From positions 1 through 27,131 of the forward strand of contig JANRJF010000427.1 in the NCBI GenBank assembly GCA_033764095.1: 27,131 nt of DNA, given 5' to 3'. Of this stretch, positions 7,804 to 15,643 are shown piece by piece. The stretch's first letter is position 1, and every line of letters starts with the position of its first letter. The notes beneath the pieces were generated by a model, which was not told where the DNA came from, searched no databases, and saw only the letters and a list, made by a program, of their open reading frames with translations. This stretch comes from JBDTMT01 sp033764095 (lineage in GTDB: Bacteria > Desulfobacterota > Binatia > HRBIN30 > CADEER01). The position numbers and the translations under genes are program-made.

Positions 7804-7832
7804 TGGGCAGCGCCGCCGCGTGCGGCTAGGAT
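7804..7832 (+). promoter_or_regulatory. Candidate sigma70-like promoter for the cupredoxin-like lipoprotein gene
   Basis: TGGGCA (7804-7809), a 17 bp spacer and TAGGAT (7827-7832). Each hexamer agrees with consensus at four of six bases. Start of transcription near 7839 would give a 20 nt leader containing GGAGG before the ATG at 7860, which supports that start over the ATG at 7839. Confidence 0.4.
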
Positions 7833-7859
7833 CGCGCGATGTCCGCCCACGGAGGTCCC

Positions 7860-8633
7860 ATGCGCCTGCTCGTCCCACGGCTCCGCCCGCTCGCCGTCCT
7901 GCTCGCCCTCGCGCCGCTCGTCGCCTGCTCCGATTCCGGCTCGGCGCCGCCGCCGGCGCCGGCCAACGTCACGCCGGTGGACGCCGCGACCGCCGGGACG
8001 ATCACCGTCAGCGTCGCCTACGACGGACCGGTGCCGCCGCCCAAGCCGATCGCGATGAGCGGCGTCCCCGCCTGCGCAGCGCTGCACCCGGACGGCGTCA
8101 CCGAGCAGCCGATCAGCGTCGCCAACGGCAAGCTCGCCGGCGCGGTGGTGTTCATCAAGAGCGGCTTCGGCGACCGCGCCTTCGCACCGCCGACGACGGC
8201 GGCGGAGATCGACCAGAAGGGCTGCCTCTACGAGCCGCGCGTCGCCGCGGTGATGGTCGGCCAGCCCTTGAAGTTCCTCAACAGCGACACCGAGAGCCAC
8301 AACGTGCACGGCCGGCCGCAGGTCGCCGACGGCTGGAACTTCCTCATGAGCCGCCAGGGCGCCGCGCGCGATGTGTTCTTCACCAAGCCAGAGATCGGCA
8401 TTCCGGTGGGCTGCGACATTCATCCGTGGATGCGCGCCTACGTCTCGGTGTTCGACAACCCCTACTTCGGCATCACCGGGGCGGACGGCACGGTGGCGCT
8501 CAAGACCGTCCCCCCGGGCGACTACGTGGTCGGCGTCTGGCACCCGACGCTCGGCACCATGGTGCAGCCGGTGAAGCTCGACCCGAGTGGCAACGCCACG
8601 GTCACCTTCGCCTTCCAACCGGCGGCGGGCTGA
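7860..8633 (+). CDS. Cupredoxin-like lipoprotein
   Basis: A 257-residue exported lipoprotein. The signal peptide ends in lipobox LVAC with lipidated C23. The mature part carries a cupredoxin-like domain with a plausible type 1 copper site: SHNVH (H147, H150) and later GCDIHPWM, a C185-x2-H188-x2-M191 arrangement. An extra Cys pair (C72, C122) may form a disulfide. The C-terminus (ADGTVALKTVPPGDYVVGVWHP) looks like a carboxypeptidase-regulatory beta-sandwich. Family members are probable periplasmic or surface electron carriers; no partner is proven here. GGAGGT lies just upstream of the ATG at 7860; an ATG seven codons earlier lacks a Shine-Dalgarno. The next gene has its own promoter-like sequence. 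Confidence 0.82.
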   Translation: MRLLVPRLRPLAVLLALAPLVACSDSGSAPPPAPANVTPVDAATAGTITVSVAYDGPVPPPKPIAMSGVPACAALHPDGVTEQPISVANGKLAGAVVFIKSGFGDRAFAPPTTAAEIDQKGCLYEPRVAAVMVGQPLKFLNSDTESHNVHGRPQVADGWNFLMSRQGAARDVFFTKPEIGIPVGCDIHPWMRAYVSVFDNPYFGITGADGTVALKTVPPGDYVVGVWHPTLGTMVQPVKLDPSGNATVTFAFQPAAG

Positions 8634-8650
8634 ATAGGCGTCAAACGGCC

Positions 8651-8679
8651 TTGTCTCGTCCCTGCACGGCGGCTAGCGT
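8651..8679 (+). promoter_or_regulatory. Candidate promoter for the unknown membrane protein gene
   Basis: TTGTCT (8651-8656), 17 bp spacer, TAGCGT (8674-8679). A perfect 7 bp hairpin (GACGGCA / TGCCGTC, 8699-8717) lies in the predicted leader, 11 nt before the GAGGAG Shine-Dalgarno. Confidence 0.35.
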
Positions 8680-8739
8680 GCTTCCAGAGCGCGGGCCGGA
8701 CGGCATCCGCTGCCGTCGGTCACGCGCCGAGGAGTGCGC

Positions 8740-9570
8740 ATGACGTCGAAGCCCTGGGTGGTGGTGGTGATCGGGCTGGCGGTCGCGGCCGCGGTCGCGG
8801 GGGCGTGGTCGCTGCAGGCGATCTATCGCGACGGCAACCCGCTGTGGTGGGGCGCGGCGCTGCTGGCGCCGGCAGCGGCGCTGTGCGGATTGTATCGCGA
8901 CTTCGGCAAACGCGTGGTCGCCATCCTGTTCGCGACACTGGTGGTGTCGGCGGCGACCGGGGTCTGGTTGAAGCTGAGCGACGGCGTCAGCGGCCTGGCG
9001 TTGAGCGGCATGGTGCTGGTCGCGATTCTGGTACCGATCGCGGTCGATCTCTCGCTGCTCGACACCGGCACGCGCCTGGCGATCGGACGCCGGCTCGGCA
9101 CCGCGGCGTTGGCCGTCTTCGCGGTCACCTTCCTGCCGCTAGCGACCAGCTTCATGCGCTCGCAGCATCACGAGGTGCTGGTGCAGGACTGGCAGCTCAT
9201 CCAGGAGATGTCCTGGTACGCCAGCGTCAGCGACAACACCATCGTCTTCAACCACGTCGACCCGCGTCACAAGCAAGATCTGAAGAACCGCCTGGCGGTG
9301 CGCACCGCCGGACAGACCTACCCGCTCTCCAACGCCCACTTCGAGTCGGTCTCCAGCGAGCGCACGGTGCAGAAGAAGCGCGAGAAGCGCGGCCGCAGCG
9401 AGACCACCGTGGTCGAGCGCGAGCGCACCGAGGAGATGCGCGTCGTCGTCGACCTCGACGGCCGGCCGAGCTCGACCTTCGTCGTCGAATCGACCCGCGG
9501 TCCGGTGACGATCTGCGAGCAGGAGATCTGGCCGAGCGTGGAAGAGGATCCGCAGGGCCCAGTCAGCTGA
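8740..9570 (+). CDS. Membrane protein of unknown function
   Basis: A 276-residue protein I do not recognise. The first ~140 residues contain four or five hydrophobic segments: about 6-26, 37-50, 54-75, 83-105 and 118-138. The remaining soluble domain (about 140-276) is mixed and charged, with a basic stretch KKREKRGRSE near 210-220 and several beta-like strands. A single Cys sits in GPVTICEQEIWP near the C-terminus. The ATG at 8740 has GAGGAG 5 nt upstream, whereas a GTG two codons earlier would overlap that site. The gene lies on the same strand as the cupredoxin-like lipoprotein with a 106 nt gap, and is followed by a convergent repeat element. No function can be assigned. Confidence 0.8.
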   Translation: MTSKPWVVVVIGLAVAAAVAGAWSLQAIYRDGNPLWWGAALLAPAAALCGLYRDFGKRVVAILFATLVVSAATGVWLKLSDGVSGLALSGMVLVAILVPIAVDLSLLDTGTRLAIGRRLGTAALAVFAVTFLPLATSFMRSQHHEVLVQDWQLIQEMSWYASVSDNTIVFNHVDPRHKQDLKNRLAVRTAGQTYPLSNAHFESVSSERTVQKKREKRGRSETTVVERERTEEMRVVVDLDGRPSSTFVVESTRGPVTICEQEIWPSVEEDPQGPVS

Positions 9571-9574
9571 GAAG

Positions 9575-9657
9575 CAGGCTGTTAGGGGGTTAGGCTGCTA
9601 GGCTGTTAAGGGCGGATTTCGCCCTAACAGCGTAACCGCCAGCAGCCTAACAGCCTG
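9575..9657. repeat. GGCTGTTA-rich inverted repeat, copy 1
   Basis: An imperfect palindrome filling the gap between two convergent genes. The outer arms CAGGCTGTTAGG (9575-9586) and CCTAACAGCCTG (9646-9657) are perfect 12 bp complements. The core AGGGCG / CGCCCT (9609-9614, 9620-9625) closes a 5 nt loop. The arms are built from repeats of GGCTGTTA or GGCTGCTA. Related copies lie at 16041-16132 and 23364-23470, each between convergent genes, so a bidirectional transcription terminator is the simplest role. Confidence 0.85.
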
Positions 9658-9661
9658 ATCC

Positions 9662-10408
9662 TCAGAAGCCCTTCACGCCCTTCGACGTCTGGTACAGCCA
9701 GTACGCGGCGCCCCAGCCGATCAGCACCACCAGCGCGACGGTCACCGGGTTGGCCGCCCAGGTGGCGTGCGAGTTCATCATCGTGAAGATGAGCGGCACC
9801 GACATGTAGGTGTTGTGCTTCGAGCGCGTGCCGGCGAGGCCGACCAGCGCGGCGTCGGGCGGCGTGCCGTCCTTGGTGGCGCGGATGATCTGCTGCTGCG
9901 CCGGCCAGATGCGCATCCAGACGTTGAACGCCATGGTGGTGCCGAACAGCGCGCCGAGATGGATCGTGTAGGCGCGGAAGCTGAACCCGGCGACGAACGC
10001 CATGAAGAAGACGTAAGCGGCGGAGACGATGACGCCGGCGACGAAGCCGACCTTGGGGTCCTTCAGCGGGCCCTTGTACAGCACGTCGTACAGCACTGGG
10101 CCGACGAAGACGAAGGCAACCGCGGCGATCGACGCCGCGTTCCAGCCGGCGCCCGGATCGAACATGATGCCGCCGTGGTAGAAGACCAGCAGCAGGAGGA
10201 GGATGCCGCTCACCCAGGTCCAGGCGGCGCCCCAGCGGAAGAAGTACAGCGCGCGCGGCATCAGCTCCGGCACGACCTTCTTCTTGGTCTCACCGTCCAT
10301 GGTCGGCGCGAACTGCGCGTTGACGAAGTTGAAGAAGTACAGGTGACCGATCCAGATCACGCCGGCCACGATGTGGATCCAGCGCGCCAGCACGGAAATC
10401 AGTTCCAT
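9662..10408 (-). CDS. PuuD-like (urate oxidase N-terminal family) membrane protein
   Basis: A 248-residue polytopic inner-membrane protein related to the membrane part of urate hydroxylase PuuD. It opens with MELISVLARWIHIVAGVIWIGHLYFFNF, whose His pair resembles haem or metal ligands in this family. About seven hydrophobic segments follow, with further conserved-looking pieces in AYTIHLGALFGTTMAFNVWMRIWPAQQ and the C-terminal NPVTVALVVLIGWGAAYWLY. Full PuuD carries a C-terminal cytochrome c domain; none is present here, so urate as substrate is uncertain. The ATG at 10408 is chosen for a strong GGAGGAGG just upstream. A longer reading lacks a Shine-Dalgarno. The MFS gene lies upstream on the same strand, but a separate promoter-like sequence overlaps its stop. 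Confidence 0.8.
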   Translation of the reverse strand: MELISVLARWIHIVAGVIWIGHLYFFNFVNAQFAPTMDGETKKKVVPELMPRALYFFRWGAAWTWVSGILLLLLVFYHGGIMFDPGAGWNAASIAAVAFVFVGPVLYDVLYKGPLKDPKVGFVAGVIVSAAYVFFMAFVAGFSFRAYTIHLGALFGTTMAFNVWMRIWPAQQQIIRATKDGTPPDAALVGLAGTRSKHNTYMSVPLIFTMMNSHATWAANPVTVALVVLIGWGAAYWLYQTSKGVKGF

Positions 10409-10496
10409 CTCGCCTCCTCCGGTGTTCCCGCGTCCGCCCGGCGGCGCCGCGGCCACGCACACTGACGCCGAATTCCCCAGGTCAAAAACTGCCGTG

Positions 10497-10525
10497 CGTC
10501 TAGGCGCGCATCGGCGCGATGTCAA
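10497..10525 (-). promoter_or_regulatory. Candidate promoter for the PuuD-like gene
   Basis: On the minus strand TTGACA (10525-10520), 17 bp spacer, TAGACG (10502-10497). The -35 hexamer is a perfect consensus and directly follows the MFS stop codon. The predicted leader before the ATG at 10408 is about 80 nt. Confidence 0.45.
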
Positions 10526-10526
10526 G

Positions 10527-11771
10527 TTACCGGGCGGCGTGTGGCGGCGGCACGTCGACGCGCAGCCGCGCGGCGCAGAGCATCGCCAGCAGCGTCGCGA
10601 CGACGATGCCGAGAAACGCCGGCTCGTAGACGCCGGCGCGGTCGCGCACCGCGCCGGTGAGCGGGATGGCGAGCGCCTGGACGAAGACGATGCACGGCGT
10701 CATCCACCCGGCGATGGCGCCATAGTGGGCGCGGCCGAAGCACACCGCCACCACCGTCGCCCACAGCGTCGCGTTGCCGCCCATGGCGAAGCCGTAGACG
10801 GCGACGAACAGCGCCAGCATCGCCGCCGAGGTCGGCAGGATGAGCAGCACCAGCCCGAGCGCTTGCAGGGCGAAGCAGACGAGGATGATGCGGCGCTCGC
10901 CGAAGCGGTCGAGCAGCGCGCCGAAGCCGAGCTTGCCGACCACGCCGACGCCGGCGGTTGCTCCCAGCACCCATGCCGCCTGTCCGGCACTCAGCCCGCG
11001 ATCGCGCAGGAAGGCGATCTCGTGCAGCAGCGTCGCCGAGAGCCCCGCCCCGGTCAGCGAGAAGGCGGCGGTGATCAGCCAGAAGTTGGCGCTGCGCAGC
11101 GCCTCGGCGGCGCTCCACGAGCGCTCGATCTCGCGCACGATGCCGGGATCGGCCGGCGGCGGCGCCGCGTCGCCGTCCGGTCGCAGCCCCATCGACTCCG
11201 GCGAGCGGCGCATGAACAGCGCCACCGGCGGCACGGCGATGGCGAGGATCAGCACGCCGAGCCAGCCGAAGGCGGCGCGCCAGCCGAGGTGCTCGATCAG
11301 CCACTGGGTCAGCGGCACGAAGATGACGCCGCCCATCGAGATACCGGCGGTGGCGATGCCGAGCGCCTGGCCGCGCCGCCGCACGAACCAGCGCGCCACC
11401 GCGGCGTTGCTCGGCAGGCCGCCGAGCGCGGTCGAGCCGAACGACACCACCAGGCCCATGACCAGGTAGAAGGCCGGCAACGTCTGCACGTCGCGCAGCA
11501 GCCAGAAGCCGATCGCCATGGCGGTCGCGCCGGCCAGCTGCGACGGGCGCGGTCCGCGCCGATCGACCAGCCGGCCGACCAGCGGCGAGTAGAAGGCGCC
11601 GCACAGCGAGACCAGCGAGAAGCCGAACGAGGCCTGGGCGCGCGTCCAGCCGAACTGCGCCGTCAGCGCCTGCAGGAACACGCCGAAGCTGTAGAAGACG
11701 ATGCCGGTGGTGATGCAGTGGGTGGTGAAGGCCACCGCGACGATCCACCAGCCGTAGAAGACGCGCGACAT
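10527..11771 (-). CDS. Major facilitator superfamily transporter
   Basis: A 414-residue MFS permease of the oxalate/formate antiporter or monocarboxylate type, judged from the N-terminus FYGWWIVAVAFTTH and the loop motif VGRLVDRRGPR between helices 2 and 3. Twelve hydrophobic segments can be followed, with a central cytoplasmic loop around SWSAAEALRSANFW. The equivalent of the second-half loop motif is GALLDRFGERR. The substrate cannot be read from sequence. The start is uncertain: ATG 11771 fits the family N-terminus, while ATG 11795 and TTG 11807 are in frame and none has a strong Shine-Dalgarno. It is divergent from the glycosidase gene at 11870, with about 98 nt between them. Confidence 0.88.
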   Translation of the reverse strand: MSRVFYGWWIVAVAFTTHCITTGIVFYSFGVFLQALTAQFGWTRAQASFGFSLVSLCGAFYSPLVGRLVDRRGPRPSQLAGATAMAIGFWLLRDVQTLPAFYLVMGLVVSFGSTALGGLPSNAAVARWFVRRRGQALGIATAGISMGGVIFVPLTQWLIEHLGWRAAFGWLGVLILAIAVPPVALFMRRSPESMGLRPDGDAAPPPADPGIVREIERSWSAAEALRSANFWLITAAFSLTGAGLSATLLHEIAFLRDRGLSAGQAAWVLGATAGVGVVGKLGFGALLDRFGERRIILVCFALQALGLVLLILPTSAAMLALFVAVYGFAMGGNATLWATVVAVCFGRAHYGAIAGWMTPCIVFVQALAIPLTGAVRDRAGVYEPAFLGIVVATLLAMLCAARLRVDVPPPHAAR

Positions 11772-11817
11772 GAACGGTCGCGCAGCCCACCACATCGGCC
11801 CCGCCAAGTCGATTCGG

Positions 11818-11847
11818 TTCGCTCGAAACGCCCGGCTCTCGTATAGG
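11818..11847 (+). promoter_or_regulatory. Weak candidate promoter for the glycosidase gene
   Basis: TTCGCT (11818-11823), 18 bp spacer, TATAGG (11842-11847), leaving about 22 nt to the ATG at 11870. The -10 is good but the -35 is weak, and no Shine-Dalgarno is evident. Confidence 0.3.
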
Positions 11848-11869
11848 TCGAGCTCAGCGACTGGCCCGC

Positions 11870-14299
11870 ATGCGAACCCGCGCCCTCATCCTGCTGCTCG
11901 TGCTCGGCGTCGGCGCCGCCGCCTGGTGGTCCTGGCGGCGCCCAGCCAGCGCGCCCGCGCCAGTCGAGCCGCAGGCCGCCGCGCCGGAGGCGACGCCGAG
12001 CGGCCCGCCCACCTTCGCCCGCTGGCTCACCTTCGAGCCGCCCAGCGTGCAGCAGCACGGCGCCGCCGGCGACCTCTACATCGACGCCATGCTCGGTCAT
12101 CAGGTGTTCCGCTTTCCGCCGCGCGGCCTGCATCCGCAGCTGGCGCGCCAGCTGATCCTCGACGACGACAAGCTGCTGCTGTCCTCCGGCAAGCGCCTGT
12201 GGACCAAGGAGCTGGCGCACCAACCCGGCCTGGCGGGCGAGTTCTGCTACGGGCACTCCACCTACTGCCTGCGGCGCCTCTACGACGTCAGCTTCGCCGT
12301 CGACGGCCAACCGCTGGTCGTCTACGACAACCAGTACGGCATCGAGCGCTACCCCAGTCACACCATCGTCCAGTACCAGCTCGGCCCGGTGTCGATCGCC
12401 GAGCGCAAGTTCATCACCTGGGACGATCGCGCCGCGACCACCTACGCGGCGGCGTCGGCGGACGGCAAGCCGCACACGCTCACCATCGAGGTGATCGCCG
12501 GCTATCTGCCGGTGCCGGGCGCCGACGCGAGCGCGCCGACCCACTATCCGCTGCTCGGCGCCGGCAACTTCCAGGGCGTGCCGCTGTTTCTCTATCTGGA
12601 CGCGCCCGGCTTCACGGCGCTCGACGCGCCGACCGTCCACCTGAAGCGCGACATCGCCGTGCCGGCGGCGGGCAACACCGCCGACGTCTCGGTTGCGCTG
12701 CGCTACGACACCGTCAAGCGCGACAGCCCGGAGACCCCGCTGCCGTCGCACCTGCAGCAGGCGCGCGCCTACGACAAGTGGTTCGCCGACAATGTGCCCT
12801 ACTTCGATGCGCCCGACATGGGCTTCAAGAAGATGTGGTACTACCGCTGGTGGGTGGCGCGCTTCTCGATGGTCGACATGCAGACCGCGGACCTGCGCGG
12901 CTACGCCTTCTACGAGGGCAAGCTCGGCTTCGACAACCCGATCGGCTTCGCCGTCCCGCTGCAGATCAAGGAGCTGACCTACGCGCGCGATCCCGCCTTC
13001 GCCTTCGGCCAGCTCGACAACAGCTATCGCAACCGGGCGCCGAACGGCGCGGTGATCGACCCGCCCGGCAGCCCGTACTGGAACGAGACCTATTCGCACT
13101 GGATCGCCGCCGCGGCGGCCGAGCTGCACCGCGTCCATCCGCTGCCCCCCGAGCACCTGAAGGCGTTGTTGCCGGCCATGGCCGACGACGTGCGCGCCTG
13201 GATGACCGCCTACGACAGCGACGGCGACGGTCTGCCCGAACGCGATCGGCCGCGGGTCACCGGCTACGACCTCGACATCCTCTCCTACTGGTACTTCGAC
13301 GGCACCCGCCTCGATCCGCAGGCCGATCCGCCGGCGATGGAGCGCGCCGACTTCGCGGCATTCGTCTACGGCAACGCGGTGGGCGTCGCCGAGCTCGCCG
13401 ACGCCGCCGGCGACACCGCGCTGGCCGCGGAGTTCCGCGAGCGCGCCGCGAAGATCCGCAGCGCCGCGCTGGCCGAGCTGTGGGACGACCAGACGCACTT
13501 CTTCTATCCGCAGCGCGCCGGCGACGACGCGCGCGCGCCGATCCGCGAGCTGCACGGCTTCTTCCCTTTCACCACCGACCTGGCGCCGAACGAGCCGCGC
13601 TACACCGCCGCGCTGGCGGCGTTGATCGACCCCAACGACTTCTGGGCCCGCTACCCGCCGGTGATCACCAGCCTGCAGCACTACAAGACGTGGAACTGGC
13701 AGATGGACGGCCTGACGCGGAACATCGCGCCGCACCCGATCAGTATGGGCGCGCGCACCGCGTTGGAGGCGATCAAACACTACGACCACCACCCGGTCAC
13801 CGCGCAGCACTTCATGGAGCTGATGCGGCGCTACAACGACCTGATCTACCCCGGCGTCCACCCGTCCGACGCCACCTGGCGACCGAACGCGCACGAGTAC
13901 TACTCGAAATGGGAGCCGTACTCCGTGTCGCCGCGGCCCAAGCCGTCGGACATCTCACACGACTTCCACTCGATGTACATCTCGCTGGTCGTCGAGGGCG
14001 TCGTCGGCCTGACGCCGCGCATCGACGAGCAGATCGAGCTCGAGCCGATGGCGCGCGAGTGGAGCTACTTCGCGCTCGACGGCCTGCGCTATCGCGGGCA
14101 CGACCTGACGATCATCTGGGACCGACCGGACGGGGACGTCCGCTACCAGGGCCGCCCGGAGGGCTTCTCCCTCTACATCGACGACCAGCTCGCCTTCACC
14201 CGCCCCGATCTGGCGCACGTCGTCTATGACCCGGCGACGCGCACGGTCGGGTTGGCGGAAAAGGATTCACCACAGATGAACACAGAGAACTACAGATGA
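11870..14299 (+). CDS. Exported GH63/MGH1-like (alpha/alpha)6-barrel glycosidase
   Basis: An 809-residue protein. An N-terminal hydrophobic segment (ALILLLVLGVGAAAWW) acts as signal or anchor, followed by an Ala/Pro-rich linker to about residue 48. A beta-rich domain covers about 50-290, then a six-hairpin barrel. Barrel hallmarks are YDSDGDGLPE (about 448-457) and GYDLDILSYWYFDG (about 465-478), FFPFTTDLA, TWNWQMDGLTRN, HPISMGARTAL and NAHEYYSKWEPYS (about 673-685). This pattern is typical of GH63 and mannosylglycerate-hydrolase-like enzymes that invert alpha-linked sugars; the substrate is not readable. The last ~10 residues (PQMNTENYR and stop) are encoded inside an intergenic inverted repeat, so the C-terminal tail is probably non-native. 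It is divergent from the MFS gene. Confidence 0.85.
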   Translation: MRTRALILLLVLGVGAAAWWSWRRPASAPAPVEPQAAAPEATPSGPPTFARWLTFEPPSVQQHGAAGDLYIDAMLGHQVFRFPPRGLHPQLARQLILDDDKLLLSSGKRLWTKELAHQPGLAGEFCYGHSTYCLRRLYDVSFAVDGQPLVVYDNQYGIERYPSHTIVQYQLGPVSIAERKFITWDDRAATTYAAASADGKPHTLTIEVIAGYLPVPGADASAPTHYPLLGAGNFQGVPLFLYLDAPGFTALDAPTVHLKRDIAVPAAGNTADVSVALRYDTVKRDSPETPLPSHLQQARAYDKWFADNVPYFDAPDMGFKKMWYYRWWVARFSMVDMQTADLRGYAFYEGKLGFDNPIGFAVPLQIKELTYARDPAFAFGQLDNSYRNRAPNGAVIDPPGSPYWNETYSHWIAAAAAELHRVHPLPPEHLKALLPAMADDVRAWMTAYDSDGDGLPERDRPRVTGYDLDILSYWYFDGTRLDPQADPPAMERADFAAFVYGNAVGVAELADAAGDTALAAEFRERAAKIRSAALAELWDDQTHFFYPQRAGDDARAPIRELHGFFPFTTDLAPNEPRYTAALAALIDPNDFWARYPPVITSLQHYKTWNWQMDGLTRNIAPHPISMGARTALEAIKHYDHHPVTAQHFMELMRRYNDLIYPGVHPSDATWRPNAHEYYSKWEPYSVSPRPKPSDISHDFHSMYISLVVEGVVGLTPRIDEQIELEPMAREWSYFALDGLRYRGHDLTIIWDRPDGDVRYQGRPEGFSLYIDDQLAFTRPDLAHVVYDPATRTVGLAEKDSPQMNTENYR

Positions 14300-14387
14300 G
14301 TCCGGAGGCTGCTTCCTTGTGAAGGGGCCGTCACCTTCCGGCGCAGCGCCTCCAGTCTCATCTGTGGTTTTCTGTGTTCGTCTGTGG
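14270..14387. repeat. Long inverted repeat of the CCACAGATGAACACAG type
   Basis: The arms at 14270-14300 and 14357-14387 are 31 nt each and complementary at 28 positions. Inside, GGAGGC/GCCTCC and GAAGG/CCTTC continue the pairing. It lies between convergent genes, and its left arm encodes the last codons and the TGA of the glycosidase gene. Its sequence differs from the GGCTGTTA family, but it has the same position and shape, so a bidirectional terminator or mobile palindromic repeat is likely. Confidence 0.85.
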
Positions 14388-14396
14388 CTAAGCAGC

Positions 14397-15110
14397 TCAG
14401 CGCTCCAGCGAGCGCAGCTCCGCTTCGGCCGCCTGGTCGGCGGGATCGATGCGCAGCACGTGCACGAACTCGCCGATCGCCAGATCGTCGAGCCCCTTGT
14501 GCTTGTAGTTGAGACCGAGGTGGTAGTGCGCCGCGGCGTCGTCGGGATTCGCCGCGGCGACGCGCGCAAAGGCGTCGATCGCCGCGTCCACCGCCCCGAG
14601 CCGCTCCTGCAGGATGCCGATGTGGTAGTGCGCGATGACGTAGCCGGGATCGCTGGCGACGACGCGCTCGAAGCTCTCCAGCGCCTCGTTCAGCTCGCCG
14701 AGATGGAAGAGCGACAGCGCCAGACGGTAGCGCGCCGGCACCGAGCGCGGATTGAACTGCAGCGCGCGCCGGCAACTCGACGCGCAGTCCTCCAGGCGAC
14801 CGCGTCGATAGTAGCTGACGCCGAGTTGGAAGTGCGCATGCGCCAGCGTGTCGTCGAGGCGCACGGCGCGCTCGAAAGCGGCGATGGCGTCGTCGATCTG
14901 ACCGAGATGGTACTGCGCCATGCCGAGGTTGAACTGCGCGTCGGCGCTGTCGGGATACTGCTGCGCGACGCGCAGGCCGCGGTCGCGCGCCCGCTCCGCC
15001 GAGCCGATCCCCAGGTCGCGCTCGACCGCGTGGACGCGCAATGGGAACCCGCATTGCTTGCAGTAGTTGTGATCGTCCAGGTTGGCGATCTGACACTCGG
15101 GACACTGCAT
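14397..15110 (-). CDS. TPR protein with N-terminal zinc ribbon
   Basis: A 237-residue cytoplasmic protein. Residues 1-24 form a zinc ribbon with C3-x2-C6 and C17-x2-C20 (CPEC ... CKQC). From about residue 45 on, five or six tetratricopeptide repeats follow, each with the W/Y-L-G-x8-A-x7-P pattern, for example FNLGMAQYHLGQIDDAIAAF, FQLGVSYYRRGRLEDC and YHLGLNYKHKGLDDLAIGEF. Such proteins are protein-interaction scaffolds, and no specific partner can be named. GGGAGGG lies just upstream of the ATG. The start faces the 308 nt region that also serves the divergent lipoprotein genes. Confidence 0.88.
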   Translation of the reverse strand: MQCPECQIANLDDHNYCKQCGFPLRVHAVERDLGIGSAERARDRGLRVAQQYPDSADAQFNLGMAQYHLGQIDDAIAAFERAVRLDDTLAHAHFQLGVSYYRRGRLEDCASSCRRALQFNPRSVPARYRLALSLFHLGELNEALESFERVVASDPGYVIAHYHIGILQERLGAVDAAIDAFARVAAANPDDAAAHYHLGLNYKHKGLDDLAIGEFVHVLRIDPADQAAEAELRSLER

Positions 15111-15418
15111 GGTCTTCCCTCCCGAATCCGGCCGTATTCTCGATCCGAAGGATGCGGCGACGCAAGGAAAAATTCCGCACGCTTATCGCAGACCGAGCAG
15201 CGGCTAATCCCGCCGGGGACATCGGATGGCCCCGCACCGCCCCCGCAGCCGCCTCCGCGCCGCCGCGCTCTCGATCCTGCCGACGCAGCAATCCGGGCGG
15301 AGCACCGCTGCCTGATAAGCACTTTTCATCTTGACGCTTGCGGTCGGGGTGATTTTGTGGAAGTAAGCGGCAGCGGTGCTGCGAAGACCACTACACTTGT
15401 AAGAAGGAGGACGGGAAA
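15111..15418. other. Divergent intergenic region of 308 nt
   Basis: It holds the Shine-Dalgarno of the TPR gene (near 15116-15124), a perfect 12 bp inverted repeat (AGCACCGCTGCC at 15301-15312 and its complement at 15369-15380), a -35-like TTGACG at 15331, and AAGGAGG (15404-15410) before the first Lpp-like gene. I see no open frame or RNA gene I can support in 15125-15300. Confidence 0.6.
15331..15359 (+). promoter_or_regulatory. Weak candidate promoter of the lipoprotein pair
   Basis: TTGACG (15331-15336), 17 bp spacer, TTTGTG (15354-15359). The -35 matches five of six consensus bases, but the -10 is poor. The element lies inside the 56 nt interval between the arms of the 12 bp inverted repeat. 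Confidence 0.3.
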
Positions 15419-15643
15419 ATGAAGAAGATTCTGGTGGCTGTGGCCCTGACTGCTGGTCTCGCTGGGTGCACGGCAAAGATCGATCCGGCCGACATGCAGA
15501 AGGTCGAGGCGGCGGTCAGCCGCGCCGAGGCGGCGGCCAACAAGGCCGACATGGCGGCGCGTAGCGCGGCCGATGCGGCTCAGCGTGCGGACGCTGCTGC
15601 GCAGAAGTGCGAAGCCGTCGCCGCGAAGTCGTACCACAAGTAA
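15419..15643 (+). CDS. Lpp-like small outer-membrane lipoprotein 1
   Basis: A 74-residue lipoprotein. The signal peptide MKKILVAVALTAGLAG is followed by the lipidated C17, giving a mature chain of 58 residues, the same length as E. coli Braun lipoprotein. The mature part is one Ala-rich amphipathic helix (KVEAAVSRAEAAANKADMAA ...). The chain ends SYHK: a C-terminal lysine after a basic/aromatic tail is what L,D-transpeptidases use to attach Lpp to peptidoglycan. Anchoring the outer membrane is the likely job. An internal C64 is unusual and could make dimers. AAGGAGG lies 8 nt before the ATG. A second paralogue follows at 15709. Homology to true Lpp is by pattern and may be convergent. Confidence 0.82.
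   Translation: MKKILVAVALTAGLAGCTAKIDPADMQKVEAAVSRAEAAANKADMAARSAADAAQRADAAAQKCEAVAAKSYHK

Noticed and set aside
4987..8058. Plus-strand open frame of about 1020 codons across uvrC and the AI-2E gene
   Set aside because: It is the shadow of uvrC on the other strand: low-complexity Leu/Arg/Ala/His composition, no motif, and uvrC is unmistakable.
11663..13894. Minus-strand open frame of about 740 codons opposite the glycosidase
   Set aside because: Very Val/Arg/His-rich antisense translation without domains, whereas the plus strand encodes a clear (alpha/alpha)6-barrel protein.
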